Source: Pohlia nutans (Eukaryota > Streptophyta > Bryopsida > Bryales > Mniaceae). From it: a stretch of DNA of 64,000 nt. The stretch is from contig CM040088.1 in NCBI GenBank assembly GCA_022496805.1, forward strand, positions 25,837,501 through 25,901,500. Reading direction: 5' to 3'. Position 1 is the stretch's first letter; the number at the start of each line of letters is the position of its first letter. The notes below the pieces were generated by a model. It had not been told where the DNA came from. It worked only from the letters and a program-made list of their open reading frames with translations, and searched no databases. Of this stretch, positions 11,940-23,747 are shown in pieces. Both the position numbers and the translations under genes were made by a program.

Positions 11940-14760
11940 GAGAGGTTGTGAGGCACTATGTGGTCGATTTCTAAGGAGAATGAGTTGAATGTTGTTACTC
12001 TCTTGCAATAAACTAAGAGCAATAGTGAAGAACAAACTACTAGTTTGTCGCAGTCTACGGTGAATAGGATTAGAAGAAATGCTTTCAGAGCATAGACATG
12101 CCAAAAAGAAGGCGTCAAAAAGGCTCTAACAAAGTATGAAAAAGACGTCCTTACGGTACAGGATACGGGTGACTGAAAAAAGTAGTCTAAAGTGATGGAT
12201 TTTTGTAGAAAATCGACTTTAGAAAATTCTAATTAATTTTTCATAAATGATGAATGTATGAGATTTTGAAGGTTTAGAGGTATGAGGGATATCCACACAA
12301 TGATATTTTGGCTTGGTTTATTTTTGGGCGAGTGCCCTGTTTGACCACATTAGTATAAATACGATGCAATGTTTCAACTAAATGTAGTGTAAAAAGGATC
12401 GTAGATAATTAAAATTTCATTAGTCAAATTTTTACATGGTCTCATATGACTAGATGTTGTTGAATAATAACAAAGTTATATCTGAAATTAAAATCCTTCC
12501 ATTTCATGATATCTAATAAGCTTCAAAAAACTAAAAATGGAAAAATGTGCAAGATCATAAAACTCATATGAAGGGTTCGTTTCTTTAAAAACATATGATT
12601 TAGTGAAACATGAAATTTATATACCAAAAATAGTGTGGGAAAAGTAAAACCCATTAAAATATCATTTTTGTAGCAAACAAGTCTTTTATATTGTTATTAC
12701 AAATCAAATTAAATGCACCAAAGATTGATAATTTTGAAAAATAAATTTTGATGGAAAACATAATTAGATAAGAAATAAGCTCTAATTGATTGATTTTTTT
12801 AATTAAAGACATTTTTACCACTACATTCACTGCATTTACTACATCATAAAGTAGTACTGATTTTGAGGCCTTTCACTGACTTGTACCATGAGAACCCCTA
12901 AAAGCGATATGTAGTACGTGTAGTTATTGTAGGGGAGTTAGAAAAGGCTGTGGAGGAAACACTGAAGCAATGAAGTGTGGGACATGAGTAGAGGTTTGTG
13001 TTGAAATAGTGAAGAATGACTTGAAATAAGTTCAAGCTTAGGATCAGTAGAGAAGATTTCTAAGCCAGCTTTGTCTCTTAAGAATGGGAAGAATAGATTG
13101 TATTTTGCTAGAGCACACAAAGATTAGACAATTAGTGATTGTTAGAGGGTTGTATTTAGTGATGAGGCAAAAGTAAATTGTTTCAACTCTGATGGAAGAA
13201 CTTAGTGTTGGGTTTGTGATAAAAAGAGCTTTTCAGCTCGTGTTGTAAACAAACAATGAAACATGGTGGAGATTCAATCATGTTTTGAAGTTGTTTAACA
13301 TCAAGAGGAGTAGGTATTGTGTGTAAGATAGATGGGAGGATGAAGGCTACAGATCATTGCAAGACTAGAATTGTTCTCTATATTGGTTGATTTTAACTTT
13401 GATCTTAATGCTCGGGGAAGTCACTTAGTGTAAATTTTGGGTACATATGAGCGTACAAAGGGTATTTAATGGGGGCTATGAAATAATTGGAATATTTTAC
13501 TATTTATAGTATATTTAGGATATATTCCATATATATTCTAGGAATATTTCTAAGATATTCCCAAATTGATTTTATAACACCCTATAGGGTGGTTGCAAGC
13601 TACGGTCACCCAAACTTTTTGTCGCGGCATGCAAATTTGTGCACTTACCCAATCTTTGGAAAATCATCAATAAATATTGGAATGGAATTTTGTGACGAAA
13701 CAAATTGCATTGTTTCTAGAATTCTAAAGTTAAGATGTCTACCACAATAAAGTTTGCAAATTTTCAGTCTTTCTATCCAAATTAAGCATTTCTACTTAGA
13801 TTTGGTAGCGTGTCGCTTGTCAAAAGTGCACCTATTTTATGGGAAATGCTAGAAGGGGGTCAAAATTGAACTTCAAAAATTTATAGCAACATACCACAAG
13901 TGTATACAAAGGTACCATATTTTATTCTTTTGGGTACTACGCTTACTTATTTTTTAATTAATTGTTTGGTGATGTTTTTGTTTTTTAAGATTTTCGTGCA
14001 GTTAAAACTTTTTTTTGGATTTTTTTTTTTGGAAATGAAATAATGGTTCAATTTCAGAGGTGGGATACGAAATGCATTTTTCATAAAACCTAGCTAAGGA
14101 TGTTATGTAGAAAAGGCTCTAATTACCCCTACTCGGTAAAAAACAGAAAAGGCTATTGAGTAATGCCCAAAGACTTGAAATTAACTTAACAATTGCTAAA
14201 GTGAAAGTATTAGCATAAACCCTATTTGGGATGGTGAAAATTTTTGATCTAATTGAAAGTTGAGAGGTGCGCATTACTACGCTAGTGCACGAGCTGCATG
14301 GCCTTTAGCTGCACAAGCTGCACTCCCCACTTGGTAGACCGTAGCTTGCAATCACCCTATATTACTTCTATAAATTTATAATTTTTATCTCAAATGAATA
14401 AATGACACCCTATATTTGTTCTCTCATAGTTATCTAAATTCTTGACAGTGATTTCCCCAGGTCTTGATGAAGTCATTTTTCAACAAGACGATGCTCCCAT
14501 ACACACCACTAGAATTGTTAAACAATGATTTTGGAAGTAACTTTATGATGTTATGGAGTAGCCTGCACAATCTCCTGACCTCAATCCCATTGAACAAGTG
14601 TGGGCCTCCTTAAAACGGCAATTGAATTCCTATCCTATTGTTCCAAAGAATCTTCATGAGTAGTGGAATTGTGTGCTAACATGCCTACTCAAATTGCAAT
14701 TGTTTAGGAAGCAAAACGAAAGTGAACAAAATTTTGATTATTTTGTAGAAAGTTCTCAAA
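11940..14760 (+). pseudogene. Tc1/mariner transposase remnant
   Basis: Three frame-broken blocks read in family order on the plus strand. Near 12020-12080 there is a helix-turn-helix-like LSQSTVNRIRR. At 13050-13380 come KNRLYFARAHKD, VVFSDEAKV and a GGDSIMF-like stretch followed by GIVCKIDGRM. At 14465-14640 come IFQQDDAPIHTTRIV and AQSPDLNPIEQVWASLK. These are the DNA-binding region and the three catalytic acid regions of the DDE/DDD mariner fold. Many stops and shifts show age. A 771-bp element at 13587-14357 lies between the second and third blocks, and 12180-12900 contains little recognisable coding sequence. No terminal repeats of the parent element were found. Confidence 0.85.
13587..14357. 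mobile_element. GGGTG-terminal element, TATA duplication
   Basis: 771 bp. The left end GGGTGGTTGCAAGCTACGGT is matched by the right end with about two mismatches in 25. TATA at 13583-13586 and 14358-14361 could be a four-base duplication, or TA within it. There is no coding capacity. It splits the mariner remnant, so it is the younger of the two. Confidence 0.75.
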
Positions 14761-14769
14761 AATCTGACT

Positions 14770-15510
14770 CAAACCCAATTTTGAAATCTTGTATCTCACA
14801 ATGAGTTGATATAATTTGTTTTCTATCACTTAGATGTTCATTACTTCATGCTTTACAACTTTTGAGTAGAAAGTTTTTGAATTTGCTCATTTTTTCTCAT
14901 GGAATTCTCAATCCCATGAAATTGAGTCAAACATAAACTAAGTTTTTTGAGTGACCATATAATTATGGTATTAGACACTACACAAAACAAAGAAAAAACT
15001 CTCATTAAATTTTTATGAAAAACTCAACATTCTAATTCAAAAGGCTCAAAGTAACAACTTCCAATTTCATATGGAGTGTACAATACATGTTTACAAAACA
15101 TTGATACCTAACTCCATAAATTTGGAAGTAATTCAATTATTGACATAATCACCCAAATTCAGAAATCCACCATATAAAACCTTTTGCATTACTATTTAAG
15201 TATATTGACAATGAAACACCATTATATGTACAACTCAATATCACACTTGCTCTACAAATATAAACTACTAATTATAAGAAACATCACATTGAATCAATAC
15301 TTCCATGTATGCTACCAAAATCTATTAGATGACTTACAATGTCTTTTGCATCTAGTTCAAATGATTATATACTAAATGCTACACTTTCCTTTGTTCATTT
15401 CCACAAAACTAACATTACAAACTAAAATCTATATAAACATTGAAGATTATCCCAATTGCGTACCTCGTGGTTAGAGTGGATTCATTGAAAACATGATAAT
15501 TGACCTCTTG
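14770..15510. other. Intergenic, no feature seen
   Basis: AT-rich sequence between the mariner remnant and the 3' end of the NLR remnant. One plus-strand open frame of 63 codons is low-complexity Tyr/Leu/His-rich and unlikely to be real. Confidence 0.5.
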
Positions 15511-15517
15511 AAACTTT

Positions 15518-18300
15518 TTAATCCATGCAATACCAAACAAAAATTCTTTCTAAAGTGGGCAACAAGTTCAAGTTTGGCAATTGTTGAAGCCTTCTACCAC
15601 CCTCCAAATTGAGCACTTTTAACTGTAGTAATTGATCCAAGTCTTTCAACTCCTTTATACAAGTGGGTAAATAAAGTAAACATAACGTCTCTAAAGCAGT
15701 CAAAAGTCCAAGTGGACTAAGATTAAGTTTGCCAAAACCTTCTACACCCAATTATCCCCACTTGCAATTAATTTCAAGATACTTGAGACTCTTGAGTTTT
15801 GTTGCACCTTGTAGTATTTCATCAAAAAAAAGAAAATGGAAATGCAGCAGAAAACATAAAAGAGAGACGTAATGCTTCTAATGCTTTCAAGTTCTCAAAT
15901 ATAAAAATTCCACCTTCAATAAAATGACACGGACTAAAGTCACACTCTTCAATAGTTAAAAACTTATTATTCCAACAATGTCTAAAAAATGGTAAGCGCT
16001 TCACGTCAAATCCAAAGAACCACACATAATGAAGATTTGGCAAACACGCATTGTTATGGTCCATTCCTCTATAACATTCGTCATCACAATCGCACACAAT
16101 CTTCAACTTCTCAGTGTTGAAACCAACATTACGTATGACGGCTAATATACGTAGATTTGTGAAGCATTTCAAATCCAATTTGTGCTTCAATAAAACATGG
16201 CAATCATACATGAAAAGGCAATCTAAATTTTGACATTCCTATAGTCGCTTAGGAGCTTCGCATATCTTGGATGCATCCTCGTGTAAAAGCAATCTCTTTA
16301 GTAGTAGATTGTATTTGCTTGAATTCCAATGACTCATCCACCAATCCCTTTCTTTGTTGTCTGCTTCTACAATCGTTGATTTTGCAAATTCAATGTACAA
16401 ATCGTGTGTCTTTAGGGTTGAGCTAGACTCATAAATGAGAGACTTTCGTTGTAATACTTTCACCTGCATGATTCACAATAAGAAAAAGTCTTCAATTGTT
16501 AGCACTTGCATAACATGATAAAGGTAAAAATGCAAAGCACAAGCCTCATTTCATTATATTTAATGTCAGGTGCAAAAACACATTAGATAAACCACATACC
16601 TTCATCTTCGCATCGAAAGAAGATATTCCATGCATCGTCACTATTATTTCAATTTCCCATTTGTATTCACTTTTAAATTCCCAATACTTCTTGAAAAACT
16701 CCCTTAAAACAAACAAAGCAAGGACATCATCATTAAATAAAAATACCACGTCCAAAAATATCAACGTTTGAATGTCACTCAAAGTTGAGGAGTTTAGACC
16801 CAAAATATCATTCACGTATTTTGAGTCTCTAGATCCTTGTAGTTCTTCTCAACCATCAAAGCTTCTCTCCAACCTATAATATTATCACCTTGTCAACATC
16901 ATGAAAGAAGGTTCCCAATGCCCTCAACACTAATGGATGATATTGTTGTGAGTCATAGCCTTCGTCAAAAAATTTGCAGTCCTTAAGACATGTTTTTACA
17001 ATTATATCTTCATCAGGTTCAAGAGGGGGTAACAATTTTCTGGGAATAGTCACTGTAAAGAACAACTCTTCAGCTTCACCCTCTTCCAACCTTGGAATGG
17101 GCTTACAATACTTCGTTTCCTCAAATACAGATTCTAAAATTGTCCAACTCCTAGATGTAACCATCACCTTGCTACCACATGCAAATGGGGCGCTAATAAA
17201 TGTTCGTGCTTCATCTCGAGAATTTTGAGAATCTCCAACATTGTCCACAACAAGGAACACTAGTGGTTGTCCTTCCAATTGATCTTGTAGGCATTGCAAG
17301 CCCTAAAACACAATACCAAATCAATAACATCTGCACAATTAAGAAACATCCCAAAGAAGTAATTATATACATATCTAAGCAAATTACCATGTGACTTTTG
17401 AATACCATAGAAACAAGCAAATTGTCGCAATCCCCATGTACAACAACTATATATTAGAATTCAAACAAAAAGCTTTGACTACATGAAAAACTAGGACATT
17501 TCTTACTTGAGATACCGACTTGATCATCCCCACAATCCTATTGTCAAAGTTTCCCAATTGTTGAATAACATGTTTCAACCTTTCAATTTGATGAAGTCCA
17601 AAATCACTTTGTAGCTCCACATGACATACCCTACCACAAAATTTCCATTGATAAAAACTGCACATAGCCTCACACATAGTGGTCTTTCTTACGCCACCCA
17701 TGCCAAATAATCCTAGGTATGAACAACCATCTTTACAAATATTTCGCGTGAGGCTTCCCTCAAACATTGATGATATTTCTGCACATAACATTAAAATACT
17801 CCACTCTCTTAACCCCTGAGCTTTCCTGGGGCATCATATATACGATCAGCATATGTTTGTCTGAATCAACCATTTGATATGATGATGTACTCAAATATGT
17901 TGTATACTCAAGTACAAAGGTATACTCAGCTATATTCGTATAGTAAAATACAGCAATTATCACATGCTTAAACAAAATTCTTGTATGATTTTAAAAACGT
18001 GTTTCAACCCGTAAACGACCTGAAGTTCCACAATGACCATGTATATTTGCATATTAGACATCTGTGACACAGATACTACCTTGTTTCAAATGGACATCTT
18101 CAACATACCTCACACAAGCGTTGACATCCATGTTTGCGATCAGTGTTATATTTCATCATTTGTGGGATGATTTCACAAATCTCATTCACCACTGCCTGTA
18201 TATATCTTCCTTCCGATGTACCATATTTCCTGAATTCCACATGGGCCATTTCGATGTCAAATACCCCTCCGACAGCACAATCACCGCGAACAAGCATTGC
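15518..18300 (-). pseudogene. NB-ARC-LRR (NLR) disease-resistance gene, decayed
   Basis: NLRs are intracellular receptors that detect pathogen effectors. Exon-like blocks in order on the minus strand: 18297-18100 (N-terminal linker ending CQRLCE); 17778-17507 with the P-loop region GLFGMGGVRKTTMCEAM; 17302-16889 with FLVVDNVGD (kinase-2), GSKVMVTSRSW (RNBS-B) and HPLVLRALGTFF (GLPL); 16815-16590 with a winged-helix-like LIFLDVVF; 16464-16242 with THDLYIEFAK (MHD-like); then 16241-15518 with leucine-rich repeats such as LEALRLSFM and LLQLKVLNLEGG. GT-AG borders fit the two NB-ARC exons and the MHD-like exon. Damage: Gly to Arg before the P-loop lysine, a frameshift near 16815, TAG at 16239-16241 and stops after 15822. 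The N-terminal domain class is not identifiable. Confidence 0.85.
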
Positions 18301-18919
18301 TCGGCGGCTTTGAAAATGTGGCTAGGAAACCTCTCGCCTTCTGGTAAACTGTATGAGTCTTGATCAATGAAAAGAAAAGTGGTTCACGTGTATCAATTCC
18401 TCGCACAATCGTTCTACAATTAGGTTTGTCATGTCCGCTGTGGCTGAGAAATATGGTGTGCTCAGAAAGGCCTCTACTCGCATCAACATCAAATATAATT
18501 ACGCGATGGTCTAGATAACCTTTACAAGCTAGCAGGCTTCGAAAGCTAGGTTATAGGACATAATGCTCAGATATGTATTCTTGAATCAAAAGCATCCAAG
18601 ACTGTATTGTCTGTTTAGTTCATGTCAATCTCAACCTAAGGAGACTAGTCAATTTGACATTATGTAGAGAGACAATCAACATAAAGCTTTCATCGAGCAG
18701 TGACTACTGATATCTTCGTACCATGAATCACTGAAACAAAGCAGATCAAATATGGCAGATCCTAATGTAAAGAGAGAAAAAGAAGCTATAGTGCAAGCTT
18801 GGCATGATCCTTGTCTAAATTTGAAAATTAGAAACGTTACCGTTGCACTAAAGAAATGCCTACCTTGGACGCTTTGCCATGGCGCCTTCGGAAGGAAGGG
18901 CATCCAAAGACACGAAACC
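18301..18919. other. No gene assigned
   Basis: Sequence 5' of the NLR remnant. It might contain a further degraded 5' exon, but I cannot recognise one. Confidence 0.45.
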
Positions 18920-19082
18920 TGCCACAGGGAGATAAACGCGGACAAATTTCCCACAATTGTAACTTTCCCAGATCAAAAATACACTACAATCATCCCAGGA
19001 AAGTTACAATTGTGGAAATTTTGTGCCACTTCCCATATGAAATCCCATGTGGGAATGTCATTATCTCTCCCTGTGGCTGATT
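18920..19082. repeat. Long imperfect hairpin
   Basis: Outer arms share GCCACAGGGAGATAA. Inner arms share CCACAATTGTAACTTTCC, around a loop of about 30 bases. One arm has an insertion relative to the other. It could be a MITE or a microRNA-like precursor. The open frames across it on the plus strand are by-products of the hairpin. Confidence 0.65.
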
Positions 19083-19328
19083 TGCGAAGTTGCTGGTAGA
19101 AGATTAATTAATGTAAATAACAACAAAGATTACATGCGAGCTCAAAGCTTTGCTGTAGAGCGAGGACGAGGTCAATAGGAAAACGGTCACAAGACTAGCT
19201 TGAAGGTATTATTACTTCGATGTACCCTCGATAAACACAACGTCCGTGTTGTCTAGACATTCTGTCGGAGAATAAAATTGAGGGAAGAGCACTTGAATGT
19301 GCACCAAATACATGGTCACTGCAAAGTA

Positions 19329-19430
19329 CTCTCTCTGTCCCATAATGACTTACACGTAGGTTCTCTGAAATCTACCTCAAGAGGTAGATTTCAGAGAACC
19401 TACGTGCAAGTCATTATGGGACAGAGGGAG
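19329..19430. mobile_element. Near-perfect palindromic Stowaway MITE
   Basis: 102 bp, beginning CTCTCTCTGTCCCATAATGA and ending with its complement, almost no loop, TA on both sides. Only a couple of mismatches separate the arms, which implies a young copy. Confidence 0.88.
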
Positions 19431-19718
19431 TACCATACATGGAATATGTAAGATGATTGGTAGTTGGAAGCTGTCTAGAAAAAATTCCAAGCCATTGCAA
19501 TTTAGGCCGTCCACTTGACAACGCAAGTGCTTCATTGTCCAAACAGGAAATTCATCTATATAGCAGTGACGGAAAGCGATTATAGGCCCCTGAATCCTGA
19601 CAAAATATCAATGACGATAAAAATGCTGCTCACGAGCCACTTTAGTGTTGCCATCTATGAGTTAGGTAATGTTCAAGGAGTTTGGTATGGAAATCTGCAC
19701 CAAATAAGGTGAACACCG
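19431..19718. other. Intergenic, no feature seen
   Basis: No supported gene between the Stowaway MITE and the next foldback. Confidence 0.45.
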
Positions 19719-19886
19719 TAACATTCAGTAGCATGCACTGTCTCTGCCTTGGCTCTACAGTAGATGGTGTAGAATATTTCATACCCAACAGTACTAAATC
19801 AGTAGCTAAGTGGACAGGTGGAGGCTCAAGGTGATGAGCAGAGTGCATGAAGGAAAGGCAATGGGCATGAAGGCTTCTGAATGTTA
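19719..19886. mobile_element. TAACATTCAG foldback, copy 1
   Basis: Short inverted ends TAACATTCAG...CTGAATGTTA enclose 168 bp. ACACCG lies just outside both ends, which may be part of a target duplication. A related pair occurs at 55488-55766 and a lone end near 24500. Confidence 0.5.
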
Positions 19887-19899
19887 TGACACCGAACTC

Positions 19900-21385
19900 C
19901 ATCCGAGACCCAATTTCACACCCTGTTATTGACCTCAATCCCACTCTAAGTTTGATTCAATTCCTCCTCACTTCAACCAAACACTAAATGCACTAAGATG
20001 GTATTTCCAGAAATGGTTAGTACACCCAAAACCAATGTTTATGTAGAGTGACCCATTTAATGGTAAATAGTTAAACTGAATGCCACGCTTGTATGAACCA
20101 CCAAAATTTCTAGAATTTGGACCAATTTTTTGAATCATTTGTTCACAGATTTGGGGTAGTCTAGTTATTGGCTTTGGGGTATTTACTAACTTTTTGTTTT
20201 AAAATTTTGTTAGAATAAGATAATGGAAAAAATTATATTCTTCTTAATTTCTATTTTCTTATGAAGGAAAAATACTATTCGCCTTCTTCTCTTACCACAC
20301 GTAAGCTAGAAAGCTTAAGTTATCCTGGGAGCTATCCATTTCAAGATATTTCACTATCAGTGATAAGTGAAATTAGGTGCAAATGGTTAGTTTTTTAAGT
20401 ACTTCAATGAATGAGGATGAAATCATAAAGTGGTGCTCAAGTATTTAAGGCATTGAAGGAAGCAATTTAGCATTGACAATCAAGTCGATTCCTTAGGGAA
20501 TGGGACCGGGGGTGCGGCTATCATTAAAACCTAGAATCTTGTGTATTCACAACATACTTTAAAAAACCCCTATATACAAGTTAGTTTTAATGAAATCTAG
20601 TGATAAAAGAGAAATTATAGTGATAAAAGAGCAAGTGACAATATGTATGCAAAAAAAAATAAAAATCCCTTCATATATAGTCTTCATTTTAAAGACCTAT
20701 TTGAGATCCATTACTTCCTATAATGACTAGTTCATTCATTTCAAAGAGAACCGTGTAATACTAGTACAACAACCGTCCTGAATCCTGATCTTAGGAGTCT
20801 AGTAAAACAAAATAATTCCCATGGTCGTTCTTGTGACAAGGGAACTGATAATATGGCAGCAAATGCACACTGAAAACCTTGTATAGAAAATGAGAGTAAG
20901 TCATACAGCACTGAAGCCTGAAGAAATCTTACCAGGAAGCTCCTTCCAACACTGCCTAGCTCTACGAAGTTGTAAATTCAGCCCTCAACTCGAAATAAGT
21001 AGCCGAAGCAGTAACAACGATGACAAAAGTATCAATAGTTACTCACCACACTTGTTTAATGAGTCCAATTGCTGTATGAATATGCAAACGAAAACAGAAT
21101 TCAGGTAGAAATCGTATCATGGGTTGAATAACAACAGGACAGGATGTCCTCCAGTGCTTCACTTTGTTAGTCATTTGTACCGAGCACACTACCAGACGTG
21201 AAGGTGCTTTTTAACAGTCAAAACCCAAAATCATGATGGCTCAAATTGGCTGAATTGGCTGAATTGGGCCCAAGGAAAACTTCATATGTAAAGGGCCCTT
21301 AGTATGTTCTCTAAGATGTTCAGATTGCTTAAATGGATGGTAATACTAAGTACTCGTACCTTAGAAACAAGTGTCACTTCAGCAA
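19900..21385. other. Intergenic, no gene seen
   Basis: AT-rich sequence with short open frames only. No protein family, RNA gene or clear inverted repeat recognised. Confidence 0.5.
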
Positions 21386-21390
21386 ACATT

Positions 21391-21937
21391 ATTAGAGTTA
21401 ACCGTAAAGAGTGTCTCAAAGTGGAAACTCACCTCATACTCACCTTCAACTCGTTTTCAATTCAAAAAAACGACAAAACTAGTCTATGGTGAGTTGGAGA
21501 ATAATTTAAAGCATGACCCTGCGCCACCACTGGGTGTGGAACTCGTGACCTCCTCAATGCTAAAGGAGAGTTCCCATCAGCTCCCCCAAGCCAAGAGCCC
21601 CAATCATGGAGACTATTCATGAACAATGACTGTCAAAAAAATTAATTATAGAGAGGAAACTCCTCTTCAACTCCTCTTCAACTCCTCTTCTGTTTTCGGT
21701 TAACCCTTAAAGGTCCAGATTGCCCATTCCGGCCAGTATTATACGGTCGTATTTCATTGTATTTGGAATGGTTCTACACCTCCTATGAGTTTCATATCAA
21801 AAGTGAAGTTAAAATTCATGTCTACATGGTCGTAAAAGCTATTGGGATCTCAATTTGGAACTTTCTACTTACAACAAATGTCTAATATAGGGCAATGTAT
21901 CTACTATCCCCAAGGACCTTTAAGGGTTAACTCAATT
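21391..21937 (+). mobile_element. Repeat A, copy 1, interrupted by a TTAA MITE
   Basis: The left end is ATTAGAGTTAACCG. The body runs to TTTTCGGTTAA at 21703, and the last bases CTCAATT reappear at 21931 after a 223-bp insert. It shares a body of about 300 bp with 33399-33706 and, inverted, with 23748-24322. It contains a motif TCTATGGTGAGTTGGAGAAT common to all copies. No protein is evident. Confidence 0.75.
21704..21926. mobile_element. TTAA MITE (B1) nested in repeat A
   Basis: 223 bp with inverted ends CCCTTAAAGGTCC, flanked by TTAA at 21700-21703 and 21927-21930. TTAA duplication with CCC-initial ends points to mobilisation by a piggyBac-type transposase. It interrupts repeat A close to its right end. 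Confidence 0.85.
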
Positions 21938-22328
21938 ATGTTCACACTAAGTTACTAAAAAACAATAGGGGGTGGCAGAGTTTGCGCGGCTCCTGTCTAG
22001 CGATGGAGGTGATTCCAAAAACGAGAGTGAAACCGCATAGCGAGGGCTAGTTAATAACACTGAACCCAATTTAGAAAGTGAGAGAAGTGTCGTAGGAGAA
22101 TCACGAACTGCATGTGACGCCTAATGTCGGAGAAGAACAGGTCGGTTCTATTTCTATCCGCCACAATCATGTCAGGCAACAAACAGCAACGCAATTTTCA
22201 AACGAGTGCCAGCCTGCTCATCCACACGAACACTGATGTACTCAACACTGGCCAAATGCAGATCACCCTCTACCATAAAATACATGAAAGCCAGGATGCT
22301 GCCGGCCACCGGAAATACAGCTAACCCT

Positions 22329-22459
22329 CTTGCTACTTCTTCAATCCATTGTGCATGGTTGTCACAACTCGATTGCAGCTTCACCGATCTCAAGGGTCCT
22401 GTTGGTAAATCATTCCATGCATGAGTTACTCATGAAACCTAAAACCAGGCCTGAAGGAA
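22329..22459 (+). repeat. Inner arm of large imperfect palindrome, left
   Basis: About 130 bases that recur in inverse orientation at 23296-23430, sharing CTTCTTCAATCCATTG and GGGTCCTGTTGGTAAA. The midpoint of this pair (about 22880) coincides with the midpoint of the two repeat A copies (about 22856). Confidence 0.8.
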
Positions 22460-23295
22460 GCTCTCTTGCCCAAACCGGTCGTTTTGTAACCATTAATCCT
22501 TGCCTATGGTCCTTTACGGATTATTTACCAATGAATTGTGCAGGAACTTCCAACCATATGCAACAAGGATTAATTTGAAGGTGTGCACTCCTGTGCAAGA
22601 ATGACGACACTGAGCTTAATTGTCCTGGAGGCTTTGATCATAAACAATGGCTGAATCTCAAAAGTGAAGTGTTGGATTCCTGTCATAATCAATTCATTCT
22701 CTGATAACTGCAAACATTGTTTGTACCACTGCCTGACGGTTTTTTAACAAGGATCCCGTGAAAAAAATTAGCATTTGTGACCAGCCACACTGATTGTAAG
22801 CAAAAACTATGAAGGAAAACGACAAATATACGCAAGATTTAATTCCCAGTCTCATTGATAAACAACATTTGCCAGACCTGTGCATTGTGAGGGACACCGA
22901 ACGCGTAGGCGTTTGATTTAATTAAATTAGGCTGCAAGTGGGGCATCAAACTTAGCATCAAAACAACCTTTGGAAATCAGAATCTACGCTCAGAATCCTC
23001 ATTCTTTCGTAAATTTCATGAGCATAATATTGCAAACAAATTATTGGTAGTAAGGCCATGATTATTAACTCTTGATCAAAATAAAAAAATCTATTCCCTC
23101 ATCAGAGTTAAATGTTGGGGCATGTAAGTTGAATGTTGGAGTTTTGTTGAAAAAACGAAGACAATCAATTATTTTAAACTGGTTTAAGAGTTTCAAGTAT
23201 TAATTACAATTCCATGTGGTCCGAATGGCGTGTTGGAAACAGACAAAGTTGCAACTCGTTGAGTCCCATCTTTGATTTGCAGAATTCACATAGCG

Positions 23296-23430
23296 TCCTT
23301 CAAGCCTGGTTTTTTGGTTTGTATGAGGAATTCATTCATGGATTGGTTTACCAACAGGACCCTTGAGATCACTGAAGCTGCAATCGAGTTGTGACAACCA
23401 TGCACAATGGATTGAAGAAGTGGCAAGAGC
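23296..23430 (-). repeat. Inner arm of large imperfect palindrome, right
   Basis: Inverse partner of 22329-22459 at roughly 80-85 percent identity by eye. The DNA between the arms, and between each arm and repeat A, shows no obvious symmetry. Confidence 0.8.
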
Positions 23431-23747
23431 CGGGTGATAGTGATACACACGGGCAGCTTACCACGGTCTGACATCCAGCAAGTTTGATTGTGTCATCCCC
23501 GCCACGTCGGCGCCCTTCCACCGTGCAATTCAGATGGACGATCGGAGGGCTCAGGGAACAGCTGCCGGCGATTGAACCTCAGGCTCTTCACCGCTCCTGA
23601 GGAACGTACCCTGGCGCCTGTAGGGCCATTCAACTTTTCAAAAAAAAACCTCTTTTAATTCGGTTTTTTTTTACAATCTTTAAAAAACAAAACTGTCAAC
23701 CAGCATTGGTCAGGGTGTTGCTCCAGTGCCGGCATTAAGTCACTACA

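Noticed and set aside
18752..19099. 115-codon plus-strand frame
   Set aside because: Covers a hairpin whose two arms encode unrelated text. No domain.
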